Part shown: piece by piece, positions 7,341 through 15,861 of the stretch
Numbering within the stretch: position 1 is the stretch's first letter
How the letters are laid out: every line of letters begins with the position of its first letter
IMG/VR virus record: IMGVR_UViG_3300024262_000076
Location: 1-41,549 of that record
Direction: 5' to 3' (one strand)
Length of the DNA stretch: 41,549 bases
Origin: a virus
Program-made: the position numbers and the translations under genes
Notes under the pieces: model-generated
The model's input: only the letters and a program-made list of their open reading frames with translations
Database searches by the model: none
Told to the model about the DNA's origin: nothing

Positions 7341-9544
7341 TAGAACTCCCTCCTCGACTTGGCGTTAATTGACCTTTGGAACAGATAGGTGTTGATTGCC
7401 CTTTGCAGCAGATAGGCAGCCACAGGTATCCCTGGCCTTGCGTAGGAGCCTGTGATAACAATAGAGTCAACTATTGCTATGGCATCCGCTAATGCCTTCC
7501 CGATGTCCTTCTTGTCCAGGGTGTCGGAAATGGCCAAGGTATCCGACTGCCCAAGCCCGACCTCTTTCACTAGGGCATCGGCAATCGCCATAGTCTCCAC
7601 CTCAATGATTCCTATGGCTTTGGAAAGGGCGTCTGCTATCGCTAGAGTGTCCGCTTCTGGCTTGCCTATCGATTTGGCCAGGGCATCAGCGATTGCCATG
7701 GTGTCTGCATAAGCACGGACCCAGTCAACGGTCCTGGAGAACGTATCAGCGATCCCAAGGGTGTCGGATTCTCCTAGACCTGGCTCCTTGGAAATGGCAT
7801 CGGTTATAGCCAAAGTATCAGCCAGTATCTTTCCTGGCTCCTTGGAAATGGCGTCGGCTATCGCCAAGGTATCCGCCTCGGCAACCCCCACATCCTTGCT
7901 ATCTAGGGTGTCAGCTAGGGCGAAGGTGTCGGCTTTGGCAATGCCAAGGTCCTTTTTATCTAGGGTGTCGGAGATGGCCAGGGTGTCAGCATAGGCACGC
8001 ACAAAGCCAACAACGACGGCATGAGCATCAGATATAGTCAAGGTGTCGGCCTCGGCTATACCGATGTCCTTTTTGTCTAAGGTGTCGGCAAGCGCTAATG
8101 TATCAGCCTTGTTAACCCCGACGTTCTTGGCCGCGCCTAGCAACTCCTCAGAGCCGAACGTAACCAGGTTGTCCCAGAGGCTCTCCTTGGTTGCCTTGGC
8201 GTGGGCTGGGGGGCGGACTATGGAGGAGATGCGGAATCCGCCTATGGGGCCATCAAAGGCACTAACCCCACCGAGTGTATTGCCGAGAATCGCTATCGTT
8301 TGCGATGAATCTGCTAGAGTTCTTAGCCCTTGGGATGCTCCATTTACCAATAAGTCAAGATTGTCAACATTTGTTCCATCGCAAATAATTGCCAGGTGGT
8401 GATATATTGTTGGATAAGAAAAAGCCCAGTCAACAGTGTCGTTAGCATCATTACGAACTTGCAGGTCAGGAGCGTAATGGTAGAACGATCTTGTGTAAAG
8501 TCCTGGAGCATTACCATTCCCATACAGACCTAAACCTGCACCCTGTGCATTGGGATTGCATAAGATTTCAACTGTCCACTCAGTATCGTCTGCTAATACA
8601 ATGGGGGATGTAAGTGTGATTTTATCATCACCTGAATCGAAGTCCTGCGCATACCCAACCATTCCTGCTACCTGGTTAGGCTCGTTCGCCCCCTTCTTCG
8701 TGCCGTCGTTGTTGTTACTGGTCGAGTCGTAGATATGGGCGTTATCTACCCCGTCTGCCATGTGGTAGACCGCCTTGTAGTGCTCATCCCACACATTCTC
8801 CGCAGGCGTGCTGTTAGTGTCCCCCACGTAGGTATCGTTATCCGCGTGGCTCCTGTCATAAAATAAGGTTAACACTGTGTCCACCGACGAACTAGCCGAC
8901 GGCACCTTTACGTGCAACCATGCCTTTTCGTTGGCGTCGTCCCACTGCTTTATCTCGACATAGCACTCGGCCCCATTGACTTTAACTGCGATCTTCTTGC
9001 GGTTCGCGTCAGACTGTAATTCGTCAAACACGCAGGATACGTCTGCACTGGTCCGCCCCGATGACGCGCTCAGGTATATCATCGCAGCAAAGTCGGTCAG
9101 GGTGTCGTCTACCTCGGTGTGGTCAATCGTGATAGTCAAAGATTTAGCCCAACCACCCACAGATTCCCGCATAGCTAGCGTGTCTGCTAAAATCTTGTCG
9201 AAGGTCAGTGCCGGAGCGTCTGCGATTGCCAGAGTGTCGGCCTCAGCACGCACAAACTCCACAACGCTGGCGTGGGAATCGGCAATAGCCAGAGTATCAG
9301 CCTCTCCTAATCCGATGTCCTTCTTGTCCAGGGTATCGGCAATAGCCAAGGCAGCCTCGGCGAGTATCTTACCTGGTTCCTTCGAAATAGCATCAGCGAT
9401 AGCGACGGTGTCCCCATGCGCCCGAATCCAGTCTACCGCACTAACATGAGCATCGGTGACTGCTACGGTGTCCCTGAATGATAGGTATAGGGCCACCGCA
9501 GAATCGTCAAAGTACGTTTCGTCGAAATACGGGTTATCGAACAA
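7340..9544 (-). CDS. Repeat-rich adhesin/fibre with DUF2341 and LamG domains (734 aa)
   Basis: TTG start at 9544 follows AGGAG. Residues 24-128 hold about six copies, and the C-terminal half up to residue 699 about twelve copies, of a roughly 18-20-residue unit with consensus ADTLAIADAxSKxxG. Between them lies a DUF2341-like beta domain (about 133-245, SLTITIDHTEVDDTLTDFAAMIYL...) and a concanavalin/LamG-like lectin domain (about 250-455, YHMADGVDNAHIYDSTSNNNDGTKKG...). The domain pair is typical of secreted carbohydrate-binding proteins. The tail end (AAYLLQRAINTYLFQRSIN) may be an attachment segment. A virion fibre that binds cell-surface or environmental glycans is likely; position after the capsid gene hints at a head-attached fibre. 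Confidence 0.75.
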   Translation of the reverse strand: MFDNPYFDETYFDDSAVALYLSFRDTVAVTDAHVSAVDWIRAHGDTVAIADAISKEPGKILAEAALAIADTLDKKDIGLGEADTLAIADSHASVVEFVRAEADTLAIADAPALTFDKILADTLAMRESVGGWAKSLTITIDHTEVDDTLTDFAAMIYLSASSGRTSADVSCVFDELQSDANRKKIAVKVNGAECYVEIKQWDDANEKAWLHVKVPSASSSVDTVLTLFYDRSHADNDTYVGDTNSTPAENVWDEHYKAVYHMADGVDNAHIYDSTSNNNDGTKKGANEPNQVAGMVGYAQDFDSGDDKITLTSPIVLADDTEWTVEILCNPNAQGAGLGLYGNGNAPGLYTRSFYHYAPDLQVRNDANDTVDWAFSYPTIYHHLAIICDGTNVDNLDLLVNGASQGLRTLADSSQTIAILGNTLGGVSAFDGPIGGFRISSIVRPPAHAKATKESLWDNLVTFGSEELLGAAKNVGVNKADTLALADTLDKKDIGIAEADTLTISDAHAVVVGFVRAYADTLAISDTLDKKDLGIAKADTFALADTLDSKDVGVAEADTLAIADAISKEPGKILADTLAITDAISKEPGLGESDTLGIADTFSRTVDWVRAYADTMAIADALAKSIGKPEADTLAIADALSKAIGIIEVETMAIADALVKEVGLGQSDTLAISDTLDKKDIGKALADAIAIVDSIVITGSYARPGIPVAAYLLQRAINTYLFQRSINAKSRREF
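7448..8110 (-). repeat. Tandem degenerate repeats, about 12 copies of a 54-60-bp unit
   Basis: Each unit encodes a variant of ADTLAIADAxSKxxG, with recurring sub-types such as DTLDKKDIG, AISKEPG and xxxVDWVRAY. Sub-types alternate, suggesting expansion by duplication of multi-unit blocks. The same units appear upstream at 9161-9475. Confidence 0.85.
9161..9475 (-). repeat. Tandem degenerate repeats, about 6 copies, same family
   Basis: Codes for the N-terminal repeat set (DTVAVTDAHV..., DTVAIADAISKEPG, ALAIADTLDKKDIG, DTLAIADSHA...). It is separated from the second array by the DUF2341/LamG insert, as if a lectin cassette had entered a continuous repeat. Confidence 0.82.
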
Positions 9545-9556
9545 TCATCACTCCTA

Positions 9557-9883
9557 TTAAGCCCCTATGCTGCTGGCTTCCAGGGCATCCGTCCTGGCTT
9601 TGAGATCGTCTATCTCATCCGCCAGGGTCTTGCCACCGTCCCTTTTAAGCCCCAGGAACTTGGCATCCAGTTTCTTGATATTGTCATCGCTAGGTGGACT
9701 GTCAAACTCGATGCGGATTCCCTTCTTGATTATAGGTAGTTCGGTGATACCGCCATCGGGGTCAATGTACTCGTACGTCTCCTCTGTCTCAATGCCCCCC
9801 TTGGTTAACGATTTAATCTTTTTCCCTGTGAGTGATTCTATTAACTGAGGTGTGACTTCACTTTCTAACCATGTGTAAAACAT
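9557..9883 (-). CDS. Hypothetical acidic coiled-coil protein (108 aa)
   Basis: I do not recognise the family. ATG at 9883 has AGGAG seven bases ahead. The sequence has a central TYEYIDPDGGITELPIIKKGIRIEFDSPPSDDNIKKLDAKFLGL, then a short heptad-like C-terminus (LADEIDDLKARTDALEASS). It lies between two fibre-like genes, so a structural or fibre-assembly role is plausible. Confidence 0.6.
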   Translation of the reverse strand: MFYTWLESEVTPQLIESLTGKKIKSLTKGGIETEETYEYIDPDGGITELPIIKKGIRIEFDSPPSDDNIKKLDAKFLGLKRDGGKTLADEIDDLKARTDALEASSIGA

Positions 9884-9894
9884 AATATCTCCTA

Positions 9895-10932
9895 TCAGTT
9901 TATGTGATTGTAGAGGGTGTAGACGTAGAGGGCTTTGGCTACTGCCTCCTGGTTGGTAATCTCAAACACGGCGCGGTATGAATATCCAGTAGGTAGGTTA
10001 GTGTCATGGGTTGCTGCCAATACGCTGTGAAGATAGAACTGAATACTTGTGCCAGTGCCTCGCATTTCCAGCACTCGGTTAGCCGCATGCGCCGACATAT
10101 CATAACTAAGGTCGGTGGCAACTTCGGCGTTCGTGCCGTCGCAATGCGAGGAGTATATAGCGCCGTTAATTATCTTAAACCCTCCATGAGCATCGGTATC
10201 AACAAGAGGCGCGACAGCCTCACCAGCAGCTACTAGGTACATCCGAATCTCACTTACCAACAGACTACCACTTGCCTGCACGGGCCACACAACCCTGAGA
10301 CCATTGTAATTCGGGTAGTAAAATACTAGTGCCGAGGTGGTATAGATAGTTCCCCGTTTATTGATAACAGCAGAACTTGAAAGGATAGACCGTCCCATAG
10401 CAGGCGTAAAAGTGCCTCCATCATGTGATTCCGTCCAGCCATCGATACTCTTCCAAGGTTCTAGCCAGTACATCTTCTTAATCGAGACAGCATCGAGCGG
10501 ATAGCCTGCAAGCCCAGTCAAGCTAATCTCATCCGCTCCGCCGTCCTCATGGCGGGTTTTATGAGCAGCGAGGTCCAGGTCCGCAGTTGATGTCTCCGCA
10601 ACGTGGCGTGCACCTACCCCATGCACACCAGTGGTCAACGCCTCATGGTCTTGACACTGAGATATAATCTCCGCTGTGATATTAAGCGACACCCTCTTAC
10701 CATCAGCGTGCGCGGCAGCAGTCGTGCCCTCTGCCTCCCTCGTCACCGTGAGGACGTCTGCGACCCTGTTGGTGCAGCTAAGTATCTCGTCCTCTATCGT
10801 GACATGGAAAGGATAGGTCGAAGGGAATAGCGCCCCTTCTCCTACTGCTACGGTTAACGACAAATCAGCATCGCTGATGCCGCCATTTAGTGATGAGAAG
10901 GCCCTGTTTGCTACTTTCAGAAACGTCGTCAT
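9895..10932 (-). CDS. Phage fibre-like structural protein (345 aa)
   Basis: ATG at 10932 is chosen because GAGGAG lies nine bases upstream; an earlier TTG has no site. The N-terminal domain (TTFLKVANRAFSSLNGGISDADLSLTVAVGEGALFP) is a beta domain often found in phage structural proteins. It is followed by a neck with HEALTTGVHGVG and HKTRHEDGGADEISLTGLAG, a motif typical of trimeric tail or head fibres. The C-terminal 180 residues look like a jelly-roll/LamG-type beta domain (EIRMYLVAAGEAVAP..., TSIQFYLHSVLAATHD). Probably a receptor- or glycan-binding virion protein. Confidence 0.65.
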   Translation of the reverse strand: MTTFLKVANRAFSSLNGGISDADLSLTVAVGEGALFPSTYPFHVTIEDEILSCTNRVADVLTVTREAEGTTAAAHADGKRVSLNITAEIISQCQDHEALTTGVHGVGARHVAETSTADLDLAAHKTRHEDGGADEISLTGLAGYPLDAVSIKKMYWLEPWKSIDGWTESHDGGTFTPAMGRSILSSSAVINKRGTIYTTSALVFYYPNYNGLRVVWPVQASGSLLVSEIRMYLVAAGEAVAPLVDTDAHGGFKIINGAIYSSHCDGTNAEVATDLSYDMSAHAANRVLEMRGTGTSIQFYLHSVLAATHDTNLPTGYSYRAVFEITNQEAVAKALYVYTLYNHIN

Positions 10933-10963
10933 AATCCATGACTCCTCTTTCAATACTGGGGAA

Positions 10964-10985
10964 CCAGGCTAGTGAATTCGCCTGG
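10964..10985. other. Hairpin in 127-bp gap upstream of fibre gene
   Basis: CCAGGC and GCCTGG pair around a 10-base loop, and GGGG/CCCC outside extends the stem past an AA bulge. No T-run follows on either strand. It could be an RNA processing or mRNA-stabilising element before the 10932 gene. I see no gene in 10933-11059. Confidence 0.4.
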
Positions 10986-11059
10986 CCCCCCGAAAGTATC
11001 TATTAGCTCGCGCCGACGCAATCATCCATACGCCCTCCCAAAGGTCATTGTCCTAGTGA

Positions 11060-11539
11060 TTAGGAACTCCCAAAAGTTACGGTCCACGTAATCACCGCTG
11101 AGTCCGCCGCCCCCTTGTTTATCACGGCGAAGTCCGCGTAGGTCATCAAGCTGGCATCGTCGTCAAGCCTCATAATTCCGGCCTCAGTGATTGCGCCAGT
11201 ACCGTCCCCTGCCGCCCAGGTGCAGACATAGACCACATCGTTGTCGGCCCCTGCCGCTCCCTGGGTGGTAGAGTCCAACGCGTTTCTGTCGAGGGTGGTT
11301 GCCATACCCGTGCTAGCCGATGTCTGGCCCGAACCAGTGCCCACAGCCATATACCCAATGGCAGCATCGGTCGCGTCAGACATCTGGTCGGCGACCTGGG
11401 CGTCCATCAGTTCGGTGATGGTGTTCTCGATTATCCGTTCCTCTTTGAGTAGCCCATCGGGGCCGAATAGTTGGACGTGAGCGACGCCCTTCAACCCTTG
11501 TCGGTTCCTGAATCCCATGTTAGTCCTTGCTTTGCTCAT
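11060..11539 (-). CDS. Structural protein of the fibre block (159 aa)
   Basis: ATG at 11539 has AGGAGG upstream. The pattern VHLFGPDG..KEERIIENTITE..., IGYMAVGTGSGQTSASTGMATTLDRNAL and AITEAGIMRLDDDASLMTYADFAVINKGAADSAVITWTVTF is a recurring phage beta-structural family, often encoded among tail or head fibre genes. Exact role unknown. Its N-terminal 40 residues are echoed by the 42-residue gene just upstream. Confidence 0.6.
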   Translation of the reverse strand: MSKARTNMGFRNRQGLKGVAHVQLFGPDGLLKEERIIENTITELMDAQVADQMSDATDAAIGYMAVGTGSGQTSASTGMATTLDRNALDSTTQGAAGADNDVVYVCTWAAGDGTGAITEAGIMRLDDDASLMTYADFAVINKGAADSAVITWTVTFGSS

Positions 11540-11648
11540 TGTCTGTTACCTCCTGTATATTCCTTTCGTCCTTTATCTGGCCGTCCGGCCCGCGCAGGAC
11601 GATGTGCGCCTTGTCTCTGAATCCCATTTCGTCATGCTTCTCTGCCAT
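11520..11648 (-). CDS. Small protein (42 aa) resembling N-terminus of the next gene
   Basis: ATG at 11648 has AAGGAGGAG just upstream. The product MAEKHDEMGFRDKAHIVLRG... matches the next protein's MGFRNRQGLKGVAHVQLFGPDG..KEER. Its last codons overlap the start of that gene. It is either a genuine mini-protein or the leftover head of a duplicated structural gene. The strong ribosome site argues that it is translated. Confidence 0.6.
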   Translation of the reverse strand: MAEKHDEMGFRDKAHIVLRGPDGQIKDERNIQEVTDNEQSKD

Positions 11649-11656
11649 GCTCCTCC

Positions 11657-12391
11657 TTATGCCCACGGCCACGTCGCGAGCGGCACGATTGGATTAGTTA
11701 TCTCACTATGCCGTATTATGACGACGCTAATATCTACCTCATCAGCATTGCCCGTGGACGACTTAACCCGCCCCCAGAGCTTCGCGTTAGCCGGAGCATC
11801 AAAACTCCAGTAGTTCAGTTTCTCGTGCGTAGTCTTGATAGGTGTACCAATCAACCTTGTACGCCGTTCGCCCATAATCTGCGCCACGGTCGGGTCTGAG
11901 CCGTCTAATATGCTGTACCCCAACTGGATGCAGTAGGTCGCTCCTGCCGTGGTCTCCTCTATCATAATGCCCACCGGCGCATAACAGAACGCGATAGTAT
12001 TGATTGGCACGATTTCGGTCCATACCCCCCATGTGTCCGGGGCCGCGTTGCTACAGACCAAGGTTATAGTATTCTGTGTATCCTGTGGGTAGACTCGGCT
12101 CCGCGCGTGTTCATGATGGGCTACTGCTGCGAGGTTAGCCAGCAAGTCGTCTACGTCGCTTGGGATATTCGCCGCTGCTAACTCATCAAGATAAACCGCT
12201 CGGGCTGCCGTGTAGTTAGCTAGCGCCGTGGCCATCGCATCAGTCCAGGTCGCCTGTAGGGTGGCGTCGTCCGTCCCCCTCATTGCATCACCGTCCAGAC
12301 CAGCCACATCAACGGCTATTGTGGTGGTATCAGCCGCTACCCCCAGGACACTAGCTGTCAACCGCCTAAGAGTGCCAATTAAATCAATCAT
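11657..12391 (-). CDS. Fibre-block structural protein (244 aa)
   Basis: The ATG at 12391 overlaps the upstream stop (ATGA) and is preferred over a TTG four codons earlier. The first 100 residues are helical and coiled-coil-prone (LIGTLRRLTASVLG..., YTAARAVYLDELAAANIPSDVDDLLANLAAV). The remainder is beta-rich with a predicted C-terminal sandwich. The stalk-plus-head layout suits a trimeric fibre. I do not recognise a named family. Confidence 0.55.
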   Translation of the reverse strand: MIDLIGTLRRLTASVLGVAADTTTIAVDVAGLDGDAMRGTDDATLQATWTDAMATALANYTAARAVYLDELAAANIPSDVDDLLANLAAVAHHEHARSRVYPQDTQNTITLVCSNAAPDTWGVWTEIVPINTIAFCYAPVGIMIEETTAGATYCIQLGYSILDGSDPTVAQIMGERRTRLIGTPIKTTHEKLNYWSFDAPANAKLWGRVKSSTGNADEVDISVVIIRHSEITNPIVPLATWPWA

Positions 12392-13107
12392 AACCCGAAC
12401 CAACCCCTTTCAAGCTCCCATAATATCCGGTGCTCACTGGCAGTCACCGCGCGGGACCATGCCCTCGGCCTGTGGAAGCGGGCCTTGAACCAATTCTGGT
12501 TTCCTGTGAATCGCCTACCGATAATCAGGTCGCTCGCGGCACTGGACGCTGGGTCCTGTAACGCCCCTATCGTTGTGATAGGCTGCCCGTTCCGGTAGTG
12601 CTGCGCTGTGGCTCCTGTTCTGCTGTACCCGAATAGCTGCCATTGGGACTGATTCCAGCCTGCGGAATAGGTCCCCGATCTCGTTCCGCCGTGGTGATGC
12701 CGCACGGTCATCAAATCCCCCAATACTACCCTTGTAATATAGGCTTCCCACCCTCGTATATCCACGGCGTATTTACCCATCAATATCTGAGAGTAGCTGG
12801 TGTCAATCCAATTGAACCACATAGCGAGGCTATAATCGCCATTGGTAAAGTCCAGCGCCCCTGTTGCAGCCGCCGGAGCGTCAAGGTATTGGCGCATATC
12901 TGATATGGGATATGCCGGATTTAGCGACAGGCCATAATTCCCCGATGCTAATGCCTGCCAGACAGGTGTTCCCACCGTCGCGTGAATCGTTGCCATGATG
13001 TGATTCCGAGACTCGTCATGGGTGATCATTCCAGTAGCCTCCAACATGGACAAGTCTAGCTCTATGTCCTCGTTGTAGCTCAGGCTATCGTAAAATGCGT
13101 GTGTCAT
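12388..13107 (-). CDS. LamG/concanavalin-like lectin protein (239 aa)
   Basis: The ATG at 13107 overlaps the upstream TAA (TAATG). Residues about 85-239 form a LamG-like domain: GDYSLAMWFNWIDTSYSQILMGK, then GWEAYITRVVLGDLMTVRHH, GWNQSQWQLFGYSRTG, YRNGQPITT and the ending RFHRPRAWSRAVTASEHRILWELERG. This final strand pattern is usual in phage and secreted LamG lectins. The N-terminus (MTHAFYDSLSYNEDIELDLSMLEATG) is short and may anchor it to the particle. A glycan-binding virion protein is likely. Confidence 0.72.
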   Translation of the reverse strand: MTHAFYDSLSYNEDIELDLSMLEATGMITHDESRNHIMATIHATVGTPVWQALASGNYGLSLNPAYPISDMRQYLDAPAAATGALDFTNGDYSLAMWFNWIDTSYSQILMGKYAVDIRGWEAYITRVVLGDLMTVRHHHGGTRSGTYSAGWNQSQWQLFGYSRTGATAQHYRNGQPITTIGALQDPASSAASDLIIGRRFTGNQNWFKARFHRPRAWSRAVTASEHRILWELERGWFGL

Positions 13108-13589
13108 TAGATTTCGTAGAACGCCTCCCAGGGGTAAGCCCGGGCAACTCCAGCAGTCCTCTCTATTGTCACCCACACCCCAAACCTGTTAGGTCCCAGG
13201 TCAATGTTGATTAGTTCAGGGGATATTAGCCCTACGAACGTCAGTGTGTCCTGTAGGATAGGCGCAGGCACTCCTGCCGCTATTTGGTAGTATGTCCTGA
13301 TAACGATGGTCTCCCCTGCTGTCTGGTTGCTACAGTCGATCTTCACGCACCGGGGCTCAAATACTCCCAACGGTACGTTATTAACATAGACGTTTTGTTC
13401 AGTGCCATCCGTTGTGACCGTTCCGCCAGTCTCCGCCAGTGTGGGCAATGCGTTGACAATGGCGCTGATTGTCTCCATGTCCTCCGCTATCTCAGTGATA
13501 GCATCCGCCAGGGTCGTGGCGAAATCGCCCAGTATGTCCAGCACAGGCTGGAGGTCTGCGGGATTCCTAACGCCTTCGCCGCCGCTCAT
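13107..13589 (-). CDS. Hypothetical structural protein with coiled-coil head (160 aa)
   Basis: ATG overlaps the preceding stop (ATGA). A heptad-like N-terminus (LQPVLDILGDFATTLADAITEIAEDMETISAIVNALPTLAETG) leads into a beta domain (QNVYVNNVPLGVFEPRCVKIDCSNQTAGETIVIRTYYQIAAG). This is the layout of a small trimeric stalk plus beta head. Family not recognised; the block context suggests a virion accessory protein. Confidence 0.55.
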   Translation of the reverse strand: MSGGEGVRNPADLQPVLDILGDFATTLADAITEIAEDMETISAIVNALPTLAETGGTVTTDGTEQNVYVNNVPLGVFEPRCVKIDCSNQTAGETIVIRTYYQIAAGVPAPILQDTLTFVGLISPELINIDLGPNRFGVWVTIERTAGVARAYPWEAFYEI

Positions 13590-13885
13590 GGTTTGACACC
13601 CTCCGATATTGTCAGGTTCGTATCGTCTTCCGCTATGCCGTAGATCGCCCCCAGATACAGGTTGTTTGTCCCGATCCGATAGCTCCCACCTCTGGCGTTC
13701 AGCCTCATCCCAGACCCGATAACCGCCGGAATCCCACGGGATAGGTAGATAGTGTTGTCTCCGTCATTCACCAGTTCAGCGTCCACCCTGTTAGCGTCAG
13801 CAGCCAACACCAGTGTTGACACAGCAGCCACCACCACAAAGCCGTTGACTGCGGTGGGTATCGGCCAAATCCTCGGATCAGGCAA
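13586..13885 (-). CDS. Small beta-rich structural protein (99 aa)
   Basis: TTG start at 13885 follows GGAGG by seven bases. The sequence STLVLAADANRVDAELVNDGDNTIYLSRG.PAVIGSGMRLNARGGSYRI.TNNLYLGAIYGIAEDDT fits a small phage structural family found near capsid genes, thought to be a capsid or fibre-associated beta domain. Overlaps the next gene by ATGA. Confidence 0.6.
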   Translation of the reverse strand: MPDPRIWPIPTAVNGFVVVAAVSTLVLAADANRVDAELVNDGDNTIYLSRGIPAVIGSGMRLNARGGSYRIGTNNLYLGAIYGIAEDDTNLTISEGVKP

Positions 13886-13897
13886 TCTATATCCTCC

Positions 13898-14635
13898 TCA
13901 ATTATCGGTCAGAAACCCGTGCATGTGACTGCTTATGCTCGCGGCTCCACCTACAGTAGCGTTCATTTTGATGTCACACTTCTCTGGATATCGCGAAGGT
14001 ACTTGCATAGGCGAGTTGTGCCCAACCGAACCACCAAAGTAGGTGTATCGTTTCGCTACCACCAGCCAAGCTCCACCGTAAGGACGCTTCATAACCTGGA
14101 ATGTCTGAGACACAAGCGCGTTCGAGCTGAAGTCAAAATCAACCGCCCAGAATGTCTTCCCCGCCGGCACCGTTATTAGTGAATGCTGGTTCAAGCCTTC
14201 ATCGGCAACTATCCTGTCCCAAACCTGCCCAGCACCTACGGCCTGACAATCGATATTGCCAACATTAGTCTCGTGAGTGCCAGCAGTCATCACTCTGAGT
14301 TCCAGTGTTCTCAGGAATAGCTGAGTGCCCACTACGGCAGCCACTCCAGTCATGGTAAGCGTCTCGTATACCGGGTTATAATCTCCGTCAAGGCCCCACA
14401 CCTGGACTGTTAGGGCGCCGGTGCCGCCGACATCATCCTCAGCACTATCGGAAATCAACTCGATGGCTGCTGCCGCTACCTGAATCGGCATAATTGGCAC
14501 GGCCGCACCGTTATAGTAGATGTCTCCATCATCGGCACCGGCGAAGGTCACGGATCCGTTTTGGCCCAGTCTATCAATGCCCTTGCCAGTTTGTCCGAAC
14601 AGGTTGCCCATTATACTAGGGTCGTTCGAGTGCAT
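13898..14635 (-). CDS. Structural protein downstream of capsid (245 aa)
   Basis: GGAGG precedes the ATG at 14635. The central section (DDVGGTGALTVQVWGLDGDYNPVYETLTMTGVAAVVGTQLFLRTLELRVMTAG) is a recurring beta-domain pattern seen in phage structural proteins that lie close to the capsid gene. The C-terminal part is also beta-rich. It could be a minor capsid or head-fibre component. A strong hairpin (14655-14688) separates it from the capsid gene. Confidence 0.55.
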   Translation of the reverse strand: MHSNDPSIMGNLFGQTGKGIDRLGQNGSVTFAGADDGDIYYNGAAVPIMPIQVAAAAIELISDSAEDDVGGTGALTVQVWGLDGDYNPVYETLTMTGVAAVVGTQLFLRTLELRVMTAGTHETNVGNIDCQAVGAGQVWDRIVADEGLNQHSLITVPAGKTFWAVDFDFSSNALVSQTFQVMKRPYGGAWLVVAKRYTYFGGSVGHNSPMQVPSRYPEKCDIKMNATVGGAASISSHMHGFLTDN

Positions 14636-14654
14636 ATTAACCTCCGTATCTAGC

Positions 14655-14688
14655 CAGGGTGGGGGTAAAGGAGAAAACCCCCACCCTG
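14655..14688 (-). other. 12-bp perfect hairpin after the major capsid gene
   Basis: CAGGGTGGGGGT and its exact complement flank a 10-base loop, nine bases after the capsid stop. There is no T-run, so it is not a classic intrinsic terminator. It may act as a partial terminator, a processing site or a 3' stabiliser giving excess capsid mRNA over the fibre block. Confidence 0.6.
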
Positions 14689-14697
14689 CAACTAGCG

Positions 14698-15840
14698 TTA
14701 ACTAACCAGGCCCCCGGCATAGGTCGCGCGCCAGTCGAGTTCGGTAATTCCGAAGCAATGGCGAACTCGGTAGAAAACGTTATCAGTAGCAAAGTCTCCA
14801 GAGAACGGAGTGATCGGAGCGCCCCCGATTGCAACCTTGTCGCTGGCCTTCATGCAGATCTCAGGCCTTTCATGGCCCGCTAAGTATCCAGCCTCCAGAG
14901 CCGCAATGTCGTTGGGGTCGGCGAACAGATACCAGGCCGTTAGGCCGTTAGTGGCGTCGCACACCGGAAGCCACGGCTCCACGATTAGCTCTAGCCCCAT
15001 CTGTGCCACAACGTTGTTGGTGGGGTAGGGGAGAGGCCCGCCAGCACCACCCAACTCCACCCACATCTTATTGGCGGAGGTCAGGATTTGCCGAGCCGTC
15101 ATCTCCAGACTAGGCGGCACTACCAGGTAGCGTGCCCTGTTGAAGATCGGGCTGCCACCGGCGTCTAGCCAGCCAGCCATAGCTTCAAGAGCGGCCTCCA
15201 GGTTAGCGATAGTTAGCAAGGCTACTGAGCCGTTGATCTCGCCGGCTGTGGCCTTGTCATAGAGCTCCCCTGTCGCGTGGGTTCCGTCGTCGTCCGCATA
15301 TTGGTTGACAACGGTGTATTGCTCGGTTCTTAGAGCGGCCTTGGCAAACCGCATCGGGGTGTCCTTCAAGGCACCGAGATCGTCGTTGACCATCGTCTCC
15401 CACGATATGTCGAACTGACGCCCGTACTTATAGACGTATAGGGTATATTTAGCTTCGTCGCGGTCACTTGCCAGGTATTCGCCCTTTTCTCCCACCAGAG
15501 ATAACCGCTGGTCGCCTCCGGTAATGGCGAACCTGTAACCCCCGATCTGGGGGAACAGCCTCGGCACCGTGGACGTCTTCACGTACTTTTTCCATGTGGA
15601 TTCGGTGGCCTTGTACTGGGCCAGCACTTGCCGATCCAGCACGTCACCGAATAGATACGGGAAGTCCGAGGTCGTGAGCGCCTCACGGATCAGGAACTCC
15701 CTCTTATATGGCGGTAGGCCCTTGGCGTTCGAGAGCAGGTCCACAGCCTCCTGTAACTGCCTCTCGTATCCCTCTGGCCTTGCCATATCGTGCAGGGTGG
15801 TGTATCCCTGCCAGTCTTCCATCAGTTTCATCATTTCCAT
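14698..15840 (-). CDS. Major capsid protein (HK97 fold, Mu gpT-like)
   Basis: The 380-residue protein follows the protease/scaffold and decoration genes. It contains KREFLIREALTTSDFPYLFGDVLDRQVLAQY, KYGRQFDISWETMVNDDLGALKDTPMRFAKAALRTEQYTVVNQY, and near the end a QILTSANKMWVE...LPYPTNNVVAQMGLELIVEPWL stretch, all matching the Mu-gpT-like group of HK97-fold capsid proteins. The start with AGGAGGG ten bases upstream is clear. No N-terminal delta domain is present, consistent with a separate scaffold. Confidence 0.88.
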   Translation of the reverse strand: MEMMKLMEDWQGYTTLHDMARPEGYERQLQEAVDLLSNAKGLPPYKREFLIREALTTSDFPYLFGDVLDRQVLAQYKATESTWKKYVKTSTVPRLFPQIGGYRFAITGGDQRLSLVGEKGEYLASDRDEAKYTLYVYKYGRQFDISWETMVNDDLGALKDTPMRFAKAALRTEQYTVVNQYADDDGTHATGELYDKATAGEINGSVALLTIANLEAALEAMAGWLDAGGSPIFNRARYLVVPPSLEMTARQILTSANKMWVELGGAGGPLPYPTNNVVAQMGLELIVEPWLPVCDATNGLTAWYLFADPNDIAALEAGYLAGHERPEICMKASDKVAIGGAPITPFSGDFATDNVFYRVRHCFGITELDWRATYAGGLVS

Positions 15841-15861
15841 CTTAGGTTAGCCCTCCTGTGT

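Noticed and set aside
7452-9449. Several plus-strand frames rich in SAIAKVSAS
   Set aside because: They are antisense shadows of the DTLAIAD repeats of the real minus-strand gene; no ribosome sites.
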